The notes beneath the pieces were generated by a model, which was given only the letters and a program-made list of their open reading frames with translations, did not search any database and had not been told where the DNA came from. A stretch of DNA of 62,799 nucleotides from Lachnospiraceae bacterium (lineage in GTDB: Bacteria; Bacillota; Clostridia; Lachnospirales; Lachnospiraceae), in the NCBI GenBank assembly GCA_024403335.1, contig JAKSSA010000007.1, forward strand, positions 1 to 62,799. Direction: 5' to 3'. Positions 19,801 to 28,469 of this stretch are shown here, piece by piece (the stretch's first letter is position 1; each line of letters starts with the position of its first letter). The translations under genes were made by a program, and so were the position numbers.

Positions 19801-21136
19801 AATGGGAAAAGGTTTTAATACAGGAGATTTAAAGGAAGAAATACTTATTAACCCTAAGGAGCAGGATGTTAATGATTTGGCTTCGGAATATGGCATTGCA
19901 GGAAATTATCATGAAAATAAGCGCAGACTTAAATTTAAAACATATGCCAGAGTTATGTTTGCAGAAAGAAAGCGCAAAGATATGATAAACGAAGAATTGC
20001 GTGTACTTTATGTTGCTTTAACAAGAGCAAAGGAGAAGCTTATTGTAACAACAACAAAGGATGTGAATAAACACGAAGTACCTTACAAATTAAGCAATGA
20101 GATGCTTGACCGTATCGAAAAAGACAGAAGTACTTCTTTGCAGTTAAAAAAGCTGTTTGAAGAATTTAAAGAATATGAAATGCTTGTACGCTATAGCGAT
20201 GCTAAATCTTTACGAGATTTATTTGAAATGGCACTTTCTTTGAATCAAGATGCAAATTCTTCATGGGAAGTTATCAATAAGGAAATAGAATTTGAGAGTA
20301 AAAAACGAGATTTCTCTTCTGATGACTTGGCATATGAAAGATTTTTTGAACGCTTAGAAAAATTTAAGTCAAAGGATTATGAAGATTATAGAGTTAAAGA
20401 GCTGATAGGAAATCTTGAAAAAGTCAATGGATATGAGTATCATTATAAGGCACTGGCTAACACTCCTTTTAAACTTAGTGTAACTAAGATTAAAGAACTT
20501 GCTTCAGAGGTGAAAGAACTTTACAGGGAAGGAGAAGCAGATAATAATTCTTATAGGAACGAAATCTCAGTTGACAAGCTTCCCAAGTCATTTGGACTTA
20601 CTGCAGCTGAAAAGGGCACACTTTATCATAAAATATACGAATTACTGAATTTCAGTGATATTTTTAAGTCATCATTTGATTTTTTGGAGATAAAAAGACA
20701 GATAAAGGCTATGGCTGATTCTCGGCTTATTGATTCGAAAGAATTAAAGGCTTTGGATGACAAAAAAATAAATGGATTGTTTGAAACTGAGCTTGGAAAG
20801 AGAATGGCAAAAGCAGATGCAGCTCATTTATTGTATAAAGAACATCCTTTTGTGCTTGGAATTCCTAAAAAAGAATTATTTTCTGAAATTGAAACAGAAG
20901 ATGAAATTCTATTAGTTCAAGGTATAATAGATGCTTATTTTATAGAAGATGAAAAGGTTATTCTCCTTGATTATAAGACCGATAAAGTAAATGACGGAAG
21001 CGAAGAAACACTTGTCAAAAAATATAAAAAACAATTGGAACTTTATAGCAGAGCTCTTCGTCTATATTATGGCAAAGAAGTCAGTGAGATTTGGATATAT
21101 TCGACAACATTAGGAAAGGCAGTCGAGGTAAAGTAA
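16835..21136 (+). CDS. addA: AddA, helicase-nuclease subunit A
   Basis: UvrD-type helicase plus nuclease subunit of AddAB. Walker A (AAAGSGKT) is near residue 29, motif II IIDEYQD near 482, motif III VGDLKQSIYAFR near 510, motif V YTIHKSKGLEF near 974, motif VI LRVLYVALTRAKEK near 1060, and the nuclease motif LLDYKTD near 1378. At 1433 aa it is clearly longer than the roughly 1200-1250 of typical AddA; acidic low-complexity inserts near 630-670 and 790-815 account for part of this. A run of 17 A (17781-17797) encodes five Lys without breaking the frame. SD GGAGG lies inside addB and the genes overlap by 14 bases. Confidence 0.95.
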   Translation: MRKCDIPYSKNQINAIEQRNSNLLIAAAAGSGKTMVLVEHIIDRITASENKTDIDKLLVVTFTRMAAKEMRDRIEKTLNKMIEENPEDENLRRQIKLLPQANISTIDKFCGYIVHNYFFKTEFEPAYNLVEAKDINALKEDTLDEMIEELLESGDKRIKRLIKSFGSARKNANLKNAILNIDQQLESYPWPEKWLENQIKVLSSDIPFTDTSLYKEYVEKLINAFQAFINKEIKTIAGLYDLFDTTVALENMQQKLGYEDIANKAGIPFSALSDETLKELDAISKKLGIVINEDNLGLVVCQYEKDLINQKIARCEKKKKKYYEFYTKAKADVNSISSWLADDFFTLKRPATCWKRGNSLYPKKDDYEKGTEIGIRYKKLIEGALSEHEKVSAEVKSIHSFFKLDRNVLNQMTKASNDEMVALLEVVLKFRNNVAVAKKEDNKYDFSDIEHAALDILINPENFECTEVAKELRTKFDEIIIDEYQDSNDLQEYILKSISREEEGHPNMFMVGDLKQSIYAFRNAKPALFIGKYKSFERLNDSNAEEFEALKHCEQAYAAKSYLIELSQNFRSRYSVLESINEIFRSIMKNEYCGFNYDKEAELNFAFKDLDNDKPCNKSEYIRLLFDKNKNADSAEEAASVADLLNDDSDDENPFPQKKSDDEAIETEGEVEAEAGYVTKRIKDIITGVENIPVWDKEIKMMRPAKASDIAILLREGKTSGRIYKEKLEKLGIGVKFSVEQSYYESDVVNVITSMLNILDNPRDDVPAATVAYSPIIGLNSEELSFIKAVYGDHVEVEDDDEDGERNKKVADKKWTAKEYLFDSFIKLVNSDIDSSIEAVRDNLEKKGVDLKEGSEDRLTIAKGLSNAKAKLEKFFAIYNEIEKNKNKWSVHELISEIYERTGYYNLVGTLPSGEAKQSNLNTLVLIAKKNEAQQRYSLYDFIVEVKRQKELNVPVEEAGDEFSDSDDVRIYTIHKSKGLEFPIVFLCGMGKGFNTGDLKEEILINPKEQDVNDLASEYGIAGNYHENKRRLKFKTYARVMFAERKRKDMINEELRVLYVALTRAKEKLIVTTTKDVNKHEVPYKLSNEMLDRIEKDRSTSLQLKKLFEEFKEYEMLVRYSDAKSLRDLFEMALSLNQDANSSWEVINKEIEFESKKRDFSSDDLAYERFFERLEKFKSKDYEDYRVKELIGNLEKVNGYEYHYKALANTPFKLSVTKIKELASEVKELYREGEADNNSYRNEISVDKLPKSFGLTAAEKGTLYHKIYELLNFSDIFKSSFDFLEIKRQIKAMADSRLIDSKELKALDDKKINGLFETELGKRMAKADAAHLLYKEHPFVLGIPKKELFSEIETEDEILLVQGIIDAYFIEDEKVILLDYKTDKVNDGSEETLVKKYKKQLELYSRALRLYYGKEVSEIWIYSTTLGKAVEVK
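17781..17797 (+). repeat. A17 homopolymer inside addA
   Basis: Seventeen consecutive A in the + strand, read as E-K-K-K-K-K. The frame is intact across it. Such a tract is prone to replication and transcription slippage and to sequencing error. Confidence 0.9.
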
Positions 21137-21137
21137 A

Positions 21138-22064
21138 ATGCAAAAGTTTGATTTGCTGGTTTATAATCCACATGCGGGTCAGGGAAAATTCGTTTTGAAG
21201 CTTAGGCAGGTAATTGATATTTTGTCTGCTAATGAAAACGAACTTATTGTTCATCCGACAACTGCACCTTTGGATGCATGGCATGTGGTTGAAAAGCTTG
21301 CAAAAGGTGATTGTCTTTCTTCTGTTACTTGTGCCGGTGGAGATGGAATGCTTAATGAAGTAATTAATGGCGTCATTAATTCCGGAAAAGATATTCCAAT
21401 AAGTTATATTCCAACCGGTACAACCAATGATTTTGGTTATACTTTAAAAATAAGCAAAGATATTATCAAAGCGACTAAGACGGCAGTACTTGGTGTTCCT
21501 TTTATAAGTGATGCAGGTAAGTTCAATAACAGGTATTTTACTTATACCGCAGCTTTTGGACTGTTTTCTGATGTTTCGTATGGAACAAGTCAGAAACTGA
21601 AAAATGCCTTTGGACATGCAGCATATATTTTACAGGGAATATCAAAACTGACTCAGATAAAAACCATTCATTGTGATGGTGTAATTACGGATGCGGAGGG
21701 TAAGGAAGAAACCTTTGGTGGAGAATTCCTTTATGGCATGATATTGAACTCTGATTCTGTCGGTGGTTTCCGTAAATTTATGGGAAATAATGTTAAGATA
21801 GATGATGGTGTATTTGAGATGTTGTTAATTCGCCGACCGAAGAATTTGGTTGAGCTTGATTTAATAATAGCAGATTTAACGGCAAAAAAGTTTACAAACA
21901 GCAACATTTTTTGTCGCAAAATAAAAAAGGTATTGTTTGAAAGTAAGGAGGAAATACCCTGGGCTCTTGATGGAGAGTTTGCAGGTGCTTTTAAGAGCAG
22001 CAGAATCAGTGTGGTTCCGGGCGCAGTTACCTACGTGGTGCCGGAAAAGAAAATAAATTCGTAA
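21138..22064 (+). CDS. Diacylglycerol/lipid kinase family protein (YegS/DagK type)
   Basis: A 308-aa kinase of the diacylglycerol kinase catalytic-domain family. The start NPHAGQGK resembles the NP-GG motif; the glycine-rich nucleotide motif GGDGMLNEVINGV is near residue 68, and PTGTTNDF near 93. Members phosphorylate diacylglycerol or related lipids at the inner membrane face. The ATG is one base after the addA stop, with GAGG upstream in addA, so it is probably the last gene of that operon. The exact lipid substrate cannot be read from sequence. Confidence 0.9.
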   Translation: MQKFDLLVYNPHAGQGKFVLKLRQVIDILSANENELIVHPTTAPLDAWHVVEKLAKGDCLSSVTCAGGDGMLNEVINGVINSGKDIPISYIPTGTTNDFGYTLKISKDIIKATKTAVLGVPFISDAGKFNNRYFTYTAAFGLFSDVSYGTSQKLKNAFGHAAYILQGISKLTQIKTIHCDGVITDAEGKEETFGGEFLYGMILNSDSVGGFRKFMGNNVKIDDGVFEMLLIRRPKNLVELDLIIADLTAKKFTNSNIFCRKIKKVLFESKEEIPWALDGEFAGAFKSSRISVVPGAVTYVVPEKKINS

Positions 22065-22094
22065 ATAGAAATTCTGGGCCAAAAAGCTTTTTTC

Positions 22095-22123
22095 TTTACA
22101 ATCAAATATATATATGGTACACT
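22095..22123 (+). promoter_or_regulatory. Predicted promoter of the rpoD-plsC operon
   Basis: TTTACA (22095-22100), 17-base spacer, TACACT (22118-22123). The roughly 80-base leader that follows contains a strong hairpin. Confidence 0.6.
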
Positions 22124-22130
22124 TTTTTGG

Positions 22131-22147
22131 CACTTGCATAGCAAGTG
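22131..22147 (+). other. Hairpin in the rpoD leader
   Basis: CACTTGC - ATA - GCAAGTG is a 7-bp perfect stem with a 3-base loop, starting at the predicted transcript start. A weaker GGGG/CCCC pairing (about 22179-22193) lies just before the SD AAAGGA. There is no T-run, so it is not a terminator. Confidence 0.6.
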
Positions 22148-22208
22148 CGATTCTTGTTGTACAAAAAACAATTGTACAGGGGGCTGATACCCCTTAGAAA
22201 GGACGATT

Positions 22209-23321
22209 ATGCCTGAAAACATGAGCTTTGGATTAGCTGCAGCATGTAAGGAAGTTGAAAAGATTGGTCAGAGCCAGCAAAGACGAGTTTTGCTTGATCA
22301 AGCTACAGAGTGTGCTAAGGACTTATCACCAGATGAAGTTGAACAGTTTTATACTTATATGGAAGATAAGAACATTTGCCTTGTTGAATCACTTGATGAA
22401 GCTTCTTATGGCGATGATGCATGCTTCACTTTAGCAGATGGTGAAGAAACTACCAGTGAGGAAGAAAGAAACGCTATTCAGATTGCGATGTCTGATGACC
22501 CTGTAAAGCAGTATCTTAAAGAGATTTCTTCTTATCAATTGATTTCCATGGAACAGGAAACTGTTCTTGCTAAGAAAATAGAAGAGGGCGATGTAAACGC
22601 AATGCATGAGCTTGCAAATGCAAATCTTCGTTTGGTAGTAAATATTGCAAAGAAATATGTTGGACGCGGTTTGACTTTGCTTGATTTAATTCAGGAAGGT
22701 AACATGGGTCTTTTGAAGGCTGTTGGCAAGTTCGATTACAGAAAAGGCTATAAGTTTTCAACTTATGCTACATGGTGGATTCGTCAGGCTATTACAAGAG
22801 CTATTGCTGATCAGTCAAGAACCATTCGTATTCCGGTTCATATGTCAGAAGTGATTAATAAGGTATATAGAGCTTCGAGAGCTTTGGTACAGGAACTTGG
22901 AAGAGAACCTTCTGAGCAGGAATTGGCAGAAGCACTTGAAATGCCTGTTGAAAGAGTTCGTGAGATTTTGAAGATTTCAGCAGAACCTATTTCGCTTGAT
23001 GATCCTATCGGTGAAGAAAATGATACACATCGTGGAGACTTTATCCCCGATACAACAGCGGTAAGCCCTGAAAAGGCTGCTGAAGACGCTATTCTTCATG
23101 AGCAGATCGAGAAGGTTTTGGGACTTTTGACAGACAGAGAAAGAAAAGTTATTGAGAGACGATACGGTATAGGCGATGGTATCCCGAGAACTCTTGAACA
23201 GGTTGGTTCAGAATTTGGTGTTACCAGAGAGAGAATTCGTCAGATTGAAGCTAAAGCGATAAGAAAGCTTAAGCATCCTTCAAAAATTAAACTTCTTGAA
23301 GGTTATAAGGATTCATTCTAA
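22209..23321 (+). CDS. rpoD: Primary sigma factor (sigma-70/SigA)
   Basis: A 370-aa housekeeping sigma factor. The first 95 residues are a divergent region 1.1. Region 1.2 begins at [12 protein letters not shown], region 2 contains [16 protein letters not shown] and the -10-recognising [19 protein letters not shown], and region 4 ends with the -35-binding helix-turn-helix ([17 protein letters not shown]). SD AAAGGA is six bases before ATG. In most Firmicutes rpoD sits behind dnaG; here it follows a lipid kinase gene, has its own promoter, and dnaG is not in the window. plsC follows 12 bases later. Confidence 0.97.
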   Translation: MPENMSFGLAAACKEVEKIGQSQQRRVLLDQATECAKDLSPDEVEQFYTYMEDKNICLVESLDEASYGDDACFTLADGEETTSEEERNAIQIAMSDDPVKQYLKEISSYQLISMEQETVLAKKIEEGDVNAMHELANANLRLVVNIAKKYVGRGLTLLDLIQEGNMGLLKAVGKFDYRKGYKFSTYATWWIRQAITRAIADQSRTIRIPVHMSEVINKVYRASRALVQELGREPSEQELAEALEMPVERVREILKISAEPISLDDPIGEENDTHRGDFIPDTTAVSPEKAAEDAILHEQIEKVLGLLTDRERKVIERRYGIGDGIPRTLEQVGSEFGVTRERIRQIEAKAIRKLKHPSKIKLLEGYKDSF

Positions 23322-23333
23322 AGAGGAATTGTC

Positions 23334-24068
23334 ATGCGTATTGTTTTAATGTTTATCAATAGTTTTTTCGTTTTACCTTACTATTTTTACAAAGTCTGGT
23401 ACCATTTAAGAAAAGCTGAGAAGGACCGGGACGGCGGTTATAAGTGGATTCACAAAGTGGCAGGTAAAGTTATTAAAGCCGGTAATGTAAAGGTCATTTG
23501 CCAGGGACAGGAAAATATACCAAAAGAGGATGGCTTTATTTTCACACCTAACCACCAGGGATTGTTTGATTCGTTATGCCTCCTTTCAACCTTTGACAGA
23601 CACTTCAGTGTAATATCGAAAAAAGAATTGGAAAATACTCCTATGCTTAAATGGATTTTAACTATCCTCGGAGCATTTTACATGGACAGGGAAGATATTA
23701 AACAGTCAATGCAGGTTATAACTGAGGCTTCGAAGTTTGTCGGTGGTGGAAGAAATTTGTTGATTTTTCCTGAGGGAACGCGTAGTAAGGAAGGAAATAA
23801 GCTTGGAACATTTAAAGCAGGCGCTTTTAAAACAGCAACCAGAAATCATGCTCCGATAGTTCCTGTGGCATTGATTGACTGCTATAAGCCATTTGATATA
23901 CAGTCAATTAAGAAGGTTCAGGTTCAGATTCATTATCTGCCACCTATTTGCTATGAGGAATATAAGGATATGACTGCTGTAGAGATTGCAACAATGGTAT
24001 CTGAAAGAATCCAGAATAAGATCGATTCAGTTCTTGCTGAAGCGAATAATGTAAAAGCAATTGCCTGA
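23334..24068 (+). CDS. plsC: 1-acyl-sn-glycerol-3-phosphate acyltransferase
   Basis: A 244-aa membrane-bound acyltransferase making phosphatidic acid from lysophosphatidic acid. A hydrophobic N-terminus anchors it. The catalytic H-x4-D motif reads NHQGLFD (about residues 72-78), and the glycerol-3-phosphate-binding motif reads FPEGTRS (about 146-152). SD AGAGGA is present. It sits 12 bases after rpoD and ends at a terminator shared with the convergent gltX. A second, more distant PlsC-type protein is encoded at 28470-29210. Confidence 0.93.
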   Translation: MRIVLMFINSFFVLPYYFYKVWYHLRKAEKDRDGGYKWIHKVAGKVIKAGNVKVICQGQENIPKEDGFIFTPNHQGLFDSLCLLSTFDRHFSVISKKELENTPMLKWILTILGAFYMDREDIKQSMQVITEASKFVGGGRNLLIFPEGTRSKEGNKLGTFKAGAFKTATRNHAPIVPVALIDCYKPFDIQSIKKVQVQIHYLPPICYEEYKDMTAVEIATMVSERIQNKIDSVLAEANNVKAIA

Positions 24069-24073
24069 TGAGA

Positions 24074-24158
24074 ATATTTAAGACAAGAATATTTATCAAT
24101 AATATTTAAGACAAAAAGATTTAAGGTAAGAGTATTTAAGAAAGAACTTTAAATACAA
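24074..24158 (+). repeat. Degenerate 13-15-bp tandem repeat after plsC
   Basis: Five units with ATTTA at 24076, 24091, 24104, 24119 and 24134, consensus close to AAGACAAGAATATTTAAG, right after the plsC stop. Confidence 0.6.
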
Positions 24159-24229
24159 GAAGATTACGAAAGCTTTTTGGATTGAGATTTAAAGTTTTTG
24201 CAGTAAAAAATATAATTTGCAATTTAAAA

Positions 24230-24280
24230 GGGGCTGTGAAGAAATGAAATCATTTTTTCACAGCCTCTCTTTATTTTTTA
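24230..24280. terminator. Bidirectional terminator between plsC and gltX
   Basis: Stem GGGGCTGTGAA / TTCACAGCCTC with a T-rich stretch on the right for plsC. On the minus strand the same stem follows the gltX stop by about 35 bases. Confidence 0.8.
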
Positions 24281-24302
24281 ATTATGTGATTTATAATTTA
24301 AA

Positions 24303-25784
24303 TCAGATTGATTTTTCAAGCAAATCGATAGCGGCCTCGACTCTTCTAATTGATTCATCTTTTCCAAGAATTTCCATGATTTCATATGCTCCACCAGGAG
24401 TCATCTGCTTTCCTGAAACAGCAGTACGAATAGGCCATAATCCCTGACCGTTTTTGATTTCTTTCTTTGTGATGTAGTCCATCAAAAGCTTTTCTACACC
24501 GCCAAAGCTATAGTCATCATTTGACTTAAGAAGAGGAAGGAGCTCTTTTAATACTTCAAGAGAGCTTTCCTTGGTTGTCTTCATTTTCTTATGAACATAC
24601 ATTTCGGGGTCATATTCCGGTAATTCATTAAAGAAATCGATTTTCTCAGCAATGTCACAAAGTGTCTCAATTCTTGTCTTTACAAGCATTGCGATTTTGT
24701 TTAAATCCAAATCTTTATCTACAACAGCCTTTACATAAGGAACGGCAAGTTCGAGATATTTCTGGTCATCAAGCATTTTGATATATTCGCCATTCATCCA
24801 ACGAAGCTTGGTCATATCAAAAACAGAAGGAGACTTGCTGATATGATGATAGTCGAATTCCTTAATAAGCTCGTCCAAAGTGAAAATTTCTTTTTCTGTA
24901 CCTGAACTCCAGCCAAGTAAAGCAATAAAATTGATGATTGCTTCAGGTAAAAAGCCCTGCTCAAGCAAGTCCTCGAAGTTTGCATGACCACTTCTCTTAG
25001 AAAGCTTTTTGTGTTCCTCGTTTGTAACAAGCGGGAGATGAATATAGGTAGGTTCATCCCAGCCAAAAGCTTTGTAAAGGAGTGTGTATTTAGGTGTTGA
25101 AGAAAGGTATTCGTTACCTCTTACTACATGAGTAATACCCATCAAATGATCATCAATTACATTTGCAAAGTTGTAGGTAGGGAAACCATCTGACTTGATG
25201 AGAATCATATCGTCAAGTTCAGAGTTATCTACTGAAATTGTTCCATAATTAACATCTGTGAAAGAAGTTGTTCCTGTAGTGGGAGAGTTTTGTCTGATGA
25301 CAAAAGGCATACCAGCCTTGAGATTAGCCTCAATCTCATCTTTTGACAAACTGAGACAATGCTTGTCATATTTTCTAATAAGCTTTTCGTCATCTTCATC
25401 ATCGGCATCAGGATTTGCAACAGTCTTTAAGCTGTCCAATCTTTCCTTTGTGCAGAAACAGTAATATGCTTCTCCTTTTTCAACAAGCTTTTTAGCATAT
25501 TCCATGTAAAGACCTGACTTAACTCGCTCAGACTGAATATAAGGACCTACAGTGCCTTCCTTGCCAGGACCTTCATCGTATGTAAGTCCTGTTTTTTCCA
25601 TAACTCTGTATATAAACTCAGTAGCTCCTTCAACAAAACGTCCCTGATCTGTATCTTCGATACGGAAAATGAATGTGCCGTCTTCATGCTTAGCGGTAAG
25701 AAACTCGTAAAGAGCTGTTCTTAAATTTCCTACATGCATTTTGCCTGTTGGGCTTGGTGCATAACGTGTTCTAATCTTTGCCAT
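24303..25784 (-). CDS. gltX: Glutamyl-tRNA synthetase
   Basis: A 493-aa class I aminoacyl-tRNA synthetase. The HIGH motif reads HVGN (residues 17-20) after YAPSPTGKM; the KMSKS motif reads KKLSKRSG near residue 255. The C-terminal anticodon-binding domain is helical. In Clostridia the enzyme often also charges tRNA-Gln for later amidation by GatCAB; whether this one does cannot be decided here. SD GAGGTAG lies about eight bases before ATG. No T-box is seen in the 483-base divergent region upstream. Confidence 0.97.
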   Translation of the reverse strand: MAKIRTRYAPSPTGKMHVGNLRTALYEFLTAKHEDGTFIFRIEDTDQGRFVEGATEFIYRVMEKTGLTYDEGPGKEGTVGPYIQSERVKSGLYMEYAKKLVEKGEAYYCFCTKERLDSLKTVANPDADDEDDEKLIRKYDKHCLSLSKDEIEANLKAGMPFVIRQNSPTTGTTSFTDVNYGTISVDNSELDDMILIKSDGFPTYNFANVIDDHLMGITHVVRGNEYLSSTPKYTLLYKAFGWDEPTYIHLPLVTNEEHKKLSKRSGHANFEDLLEQGFLPEAIINFIALLGWSSGTEKEIFTLDELIKEFDYHHISKSPSVFDMTKLRWMNGEYIKMLDDQKYLELAVPYVKAVVDKDLDLNKIAMLVKTRIETLCDIAEKIDFFNELPEYDPEMYVHKKMKTTKESSLEVLKELLPLLKSNDDYSFGGVEKLLMDYITKKEIKNGQGLWPIRTAVSGKQMTPGGAYEIMEILGKDESIRRVEAAIDLLEKSI

Positions 25785-25842
25785 TTTTATCTACCTCACT
25801 GTTTGTGTTTTCGTGAAATTGTCATTTCTTTTGTAACAATAT

Positions 25843-25871
25843 ATGATACTTGAATTGTCAAATAAAAGCAA
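25843..25871 (-). promoter_or_regulatory. Possible gltX promoter
   Basis: On the minus strand TTGCTT, 17-base spacer, TATCAT. The -10 is good and the -35 weak. Confidence 0.35.
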
Positions 25872-25914
25872 GTCTTAGTTTTTATAACACCATTTTTAAG
25901 ACTTTAAAGACTTT

Positions 25915-26172
25915 CAGGCTTTGATAACTTTTTCCCTGAATATATATTCTCAGCCAAGTTTTTGTAATTATTTTAAAATATGTTTTATAGTCGGGCTTTA
26001 TAACTTTTTTAGGATGTGTTTTTAGTTAGGTTTCTGTAATTATTTTAGGATATGCACTTAGTAAAGCCTTTGTTATTTTTTTGGGATATGCATTTAGTTA
26101 GGCTTTTGTAACTTTTTTATAATATGTTTTTTAGTCGGGCTTCAATAACACTTTTAGGGTGTGTTGATATGA
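25915..26172. repeat. Degenerate ~36-bp tandem repeat, about 7 copies, between gltX and helicase
   Basis: Most of the 483-base divergent gap (25785-26267) is made of repeats with consensus close to GGCTTTTGTAACTTTTTTAG followed by GATATGTTTTTAGTTAG. Copies differ by several bases and small indels. No ORF, T-box or riboswitch is seen in the gap. The repeats lie upstream of both genes, outside their predicted -35 to start regions. Confidence 0.75.
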
Positions 26173-26232
26173 AACATTCTTGAAAAATTAAATAATTGCT
26201 ACTTAAATTAAGTATCAAGTGATAATAAAATA

Positions 26233-26261
26233 TTGACAATGACAAAATAAAGTGCTAATAT
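26233..26261 (+). promoter_or_regulatory. Strong promoter giving a probable leaderless helicase mRNA
   Basis: Perfect TTGACA (26233-26238), 17-base spacer, TAATAT (26256-26261). The ATG starts at 26268, six bases after the -10, where transcription would begin. No SD is present. Confidence 0.75.
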
Positions 26262-26267
26262 GTAAAT

Positions 26268-28235
26268 ATGAAATTTACTTCAATGCAAATGAATGCAATA
26301 AAACATAAAGATGGTCCTATGATGGTTATAGCAGGCCCGGGGTCAGGTAAGACAGCAGTATTGACAAACAGGGTTGCCCGTCTGTGCGAAGAAGGCATAA
26401 AACCTGAAAATATTTTAGTCATTACTTTCACGAAATCAGCTGCTGCAGAAATGGAAAGGAGATGTCGGCAGCTTAGTGATGAAAACGGAATAGAAAGCAA
26501 TGGAGTGATGTTCGGAACTTTTCATAGTGTGTTTTTCTATTTGTTGAAAAAATATGGCCATTTTCCAAAGCTTACTTTTGCAGACTTGAATGTGAAGAAA
26601 AAGTATATGTCTGAGGCTTTGGCAATATTTGGAAAAGAAAGCGAAGAAGCTGAACATGTTATTACTATGATAAATGAAGCTGAACGATATAAAGTTTCAG
26701 AAGAAAAGGTGCAGGACTCGTATTCAGACATTTTTGAATATTATTTCGAACTGATTAAGAGTAATGGATTTTTGGATTTTGAAGATATGCTGATTCATTT
26801 TGTCAGAATGCTTAAAGATGAGCCAAGACTTTGCAGTTATTTGCAGGATAAATATAAATATATTTTGCTTGATGAGTTTCAGGATATAAACGCTGTGCAA
26901 TATGAAGCAATAAGGCTGCTGTCTTCCACAAGACATAATGTTTTTGCGGTTGGTGATGAGGACCAAAGTATATACGGTTTCAGAGGCTCTAATCCAATGA
27001 TAATGAAGCGGTTTATTGAAGATTTTGAAGATACAACTGTAATCAAGCTTGAAGATAATTTCAGGTCAGCAAGCGCTATTGTTGAAGCGGGAAATAAATA
27101 TATAGCAAAAAATAAAAACAGATTCGAAAAAATAATGCGCTCAGCGGCAGGTAAGCTACCCAATAAAGATGATGTCATTAGTAAAGAATTTAATAGTTTT
27201 GAAGATGAGCAATTGTACATATATCAACAAATAGAACGGCTATTAATTCAGGGAGTAGCACCTTCCGATATAGTAATTTTATACAGAAACAATAAAGATG
27301 TTAAGAACATGGAAAGATATCTAAACAGCCATGGTATGCATCTTTCTGTAAAGAAGAAAGAAACGGAAAAAGAAGAAACTGAATTTTTTGAGGAAGTCAT
27401 TGCATTTTTGAAGATTTCATTGCAAGTTTCTTTACAGGCTTCCAAGTCAGAAGATGAAGATTTAATGGAAGAAGAGAAAAGCAGGTTTTGCAGGAACCTT
27501 TTATTGATAAATAGTGTTTCTTCGTTAAATCTTCCAAGGAACATTTTCACTTATAAAGCTATGTCAGTAAAAGAAATAGAAAATCTGCTTGAAAGGACAT
27601 ATTCTAAACAAGCTGCAGCACGATTCAGAAATTTTATTGACAAGGAAGTTGTATTGGAAAAGTTGTCTGCGAGGGCAGGTATGAAATATATTCAGAATGT
27701 TCTTGGCTATTCTAAGGAACTGGAACAAAAGAACTTGAAAAAATGTATGTTTGAAGAAATTTTTAAACAGACATCCACTAATGATAGCATTGAGGACCTA
27801 ATCAACAAAGTTAGTACAATGAAAAATGATTTTAGTTTGAATTATACGAAAAATGGGTCATCAACTAACATTAAAAATACAAACTGCCAAAATGTAAATA
27901 GTAATAATGTAAACTGCAAACAGGGAAAATGCCAAAATGTAAACAGTAATAATGTAAACTGCAAACAGGGAAACTGTAAACATGTAAACAGTAACAATAC
28001 CCAAAAGGAAGATATTAATAATCATAGAAAAGAAGAAATTAACATAATGACTATTCACCAAGCCAAAGGACTTGAGTATAACATTGTCTTTCTTGCATCT
28101 TTGATGGAGTTCGGCAATGATAATGCATATTCTTTTAATGGAAATGAACAGCAGGATGTTGAAGAGGAGAGAAGGATAATATATGTCGGGATGACCAGGG
28201 CTAAAAATAAGCTTTTTATGACTTATGTAAAATGA
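26268..28235 (+). CDS. UvrD/PcrA-type superfamily 1 helicase
   Basis: A 655-aa ATP-dependent 3'-5' helicase. Motifs: Q-motif TSMQMNAI, Walker A GPGSGKT (about 22-28), motif Ia VITFTKSAAAEM, motif II LLDEFQD (about 200), motif III GDEDQSIYGFRG, motif V MTIHQAKGLEY (about 594), motif VI IIYVGMTRAKNKLF. It ends right after motif VI, so the C-terminal extension of PcrA (usually over 700 aa) is missing. Just before motif V is a Cys/Asn-rich tandem repeat (about residues 538-585). The start matches the usual PcrA N-terminus and has no SD; the promoter geometry suggests a leaderless message. Likely in repair or recombination. Confidence 0.92.
   Translation: MKFTSMQMNAIKHKDGPMMVIAGPGSGKTAVLTNRVARLCEEGIKPENILVITFTKSAAAEMERRCRQLSDENGIESNGVMFGTFHSVFFYLLKKYGHFPKLTFADLNVKKKYMSEALAIFGKESEEAEHVITMINEAERYKVSEEKVQDSYSDIFEYYFELIKSNGFLDFEDMLIHFVRMLKDEPRLCSYLQDKYKYILLDEFQDINAVQYEAIRLLSSTRHNVFAVGDEDQSIYGFRGSNPMIMKRFIEDFEDTTVIKLEDNFRSASAIVEAGNKYIAKNKNRFEKIMRSAAGKLPNKDDVISKEFNSFEDEQLYIYQQIERLLIQGVAPSDIVILYRNNKDVKNMERYLNSHGMHLSVKKKETEKEETEFFEEVIAFLKISLQVSLQASKSEDEDLMEEEKSRFCRNLLLINSVSSLNLPRNIFTYKAMSVKEIENLLERTYSKQAAARFRNFIDKEVVLEKLSARAGMKYIQNVLGYSKELEQKNLKKCMFEEIFKQTSTNDSIEDLINKVSTMKNDFSLNYTKNGSSTNIKNTNCQNVNSNNVNCKQGKCQNVNSNNVNCKQGNCKHVNSNNTQKEDINNHRKEEINIMTIHQAKGLEYNIVFLASLMEFGNDNAYSFNGNEQQDVEEERRIIYVGMTRAKNKLFMTYVK
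27885..28005 (+). repeat. 45-bp in-frame tandem repeat in the helicase gene
   Basis: Units start at 27885, 27930 and 27975 (period exactly 45, the last partial). Each encodes 15 residues of the form CQNVNSNNVNCKQGK. The unit is a multiple of three, so copy-number change would keep the frame. Confidence 0.9.
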
Positions 28236-28392
28236 TAAAGACTGAGATTTTAAGATTTGTGTAAGATGTTAAAAGCTTTGATTTTATGAAAGATAGGTTT
28301 ATGAAAGATGTAATAAATATCAAAGTTCACGATCTTATAAAGCGAAATTTATCCAACATTAATACTTATTGTAAAACAAATTTTAGTGTAAT

Positions 28393-28423
28393 AAAAAGCC
28401 ACGATTCTATTAAAATCATGGCT
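28393..28423 (-). terminator. Terminator of the minus-strand PlsC-like gene
   Basis: On the minus strand, stem AGCCATGATT / AATCGTGGCT followed by TTTTTATT. The helicase gene ending at 28235 has no separate clear terminator. Confidence 0.75.
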
Positions 28424-28469
28424 TGTGATATTTAAATTATAGTTGAAACATTTAATTATAACGATGCTG

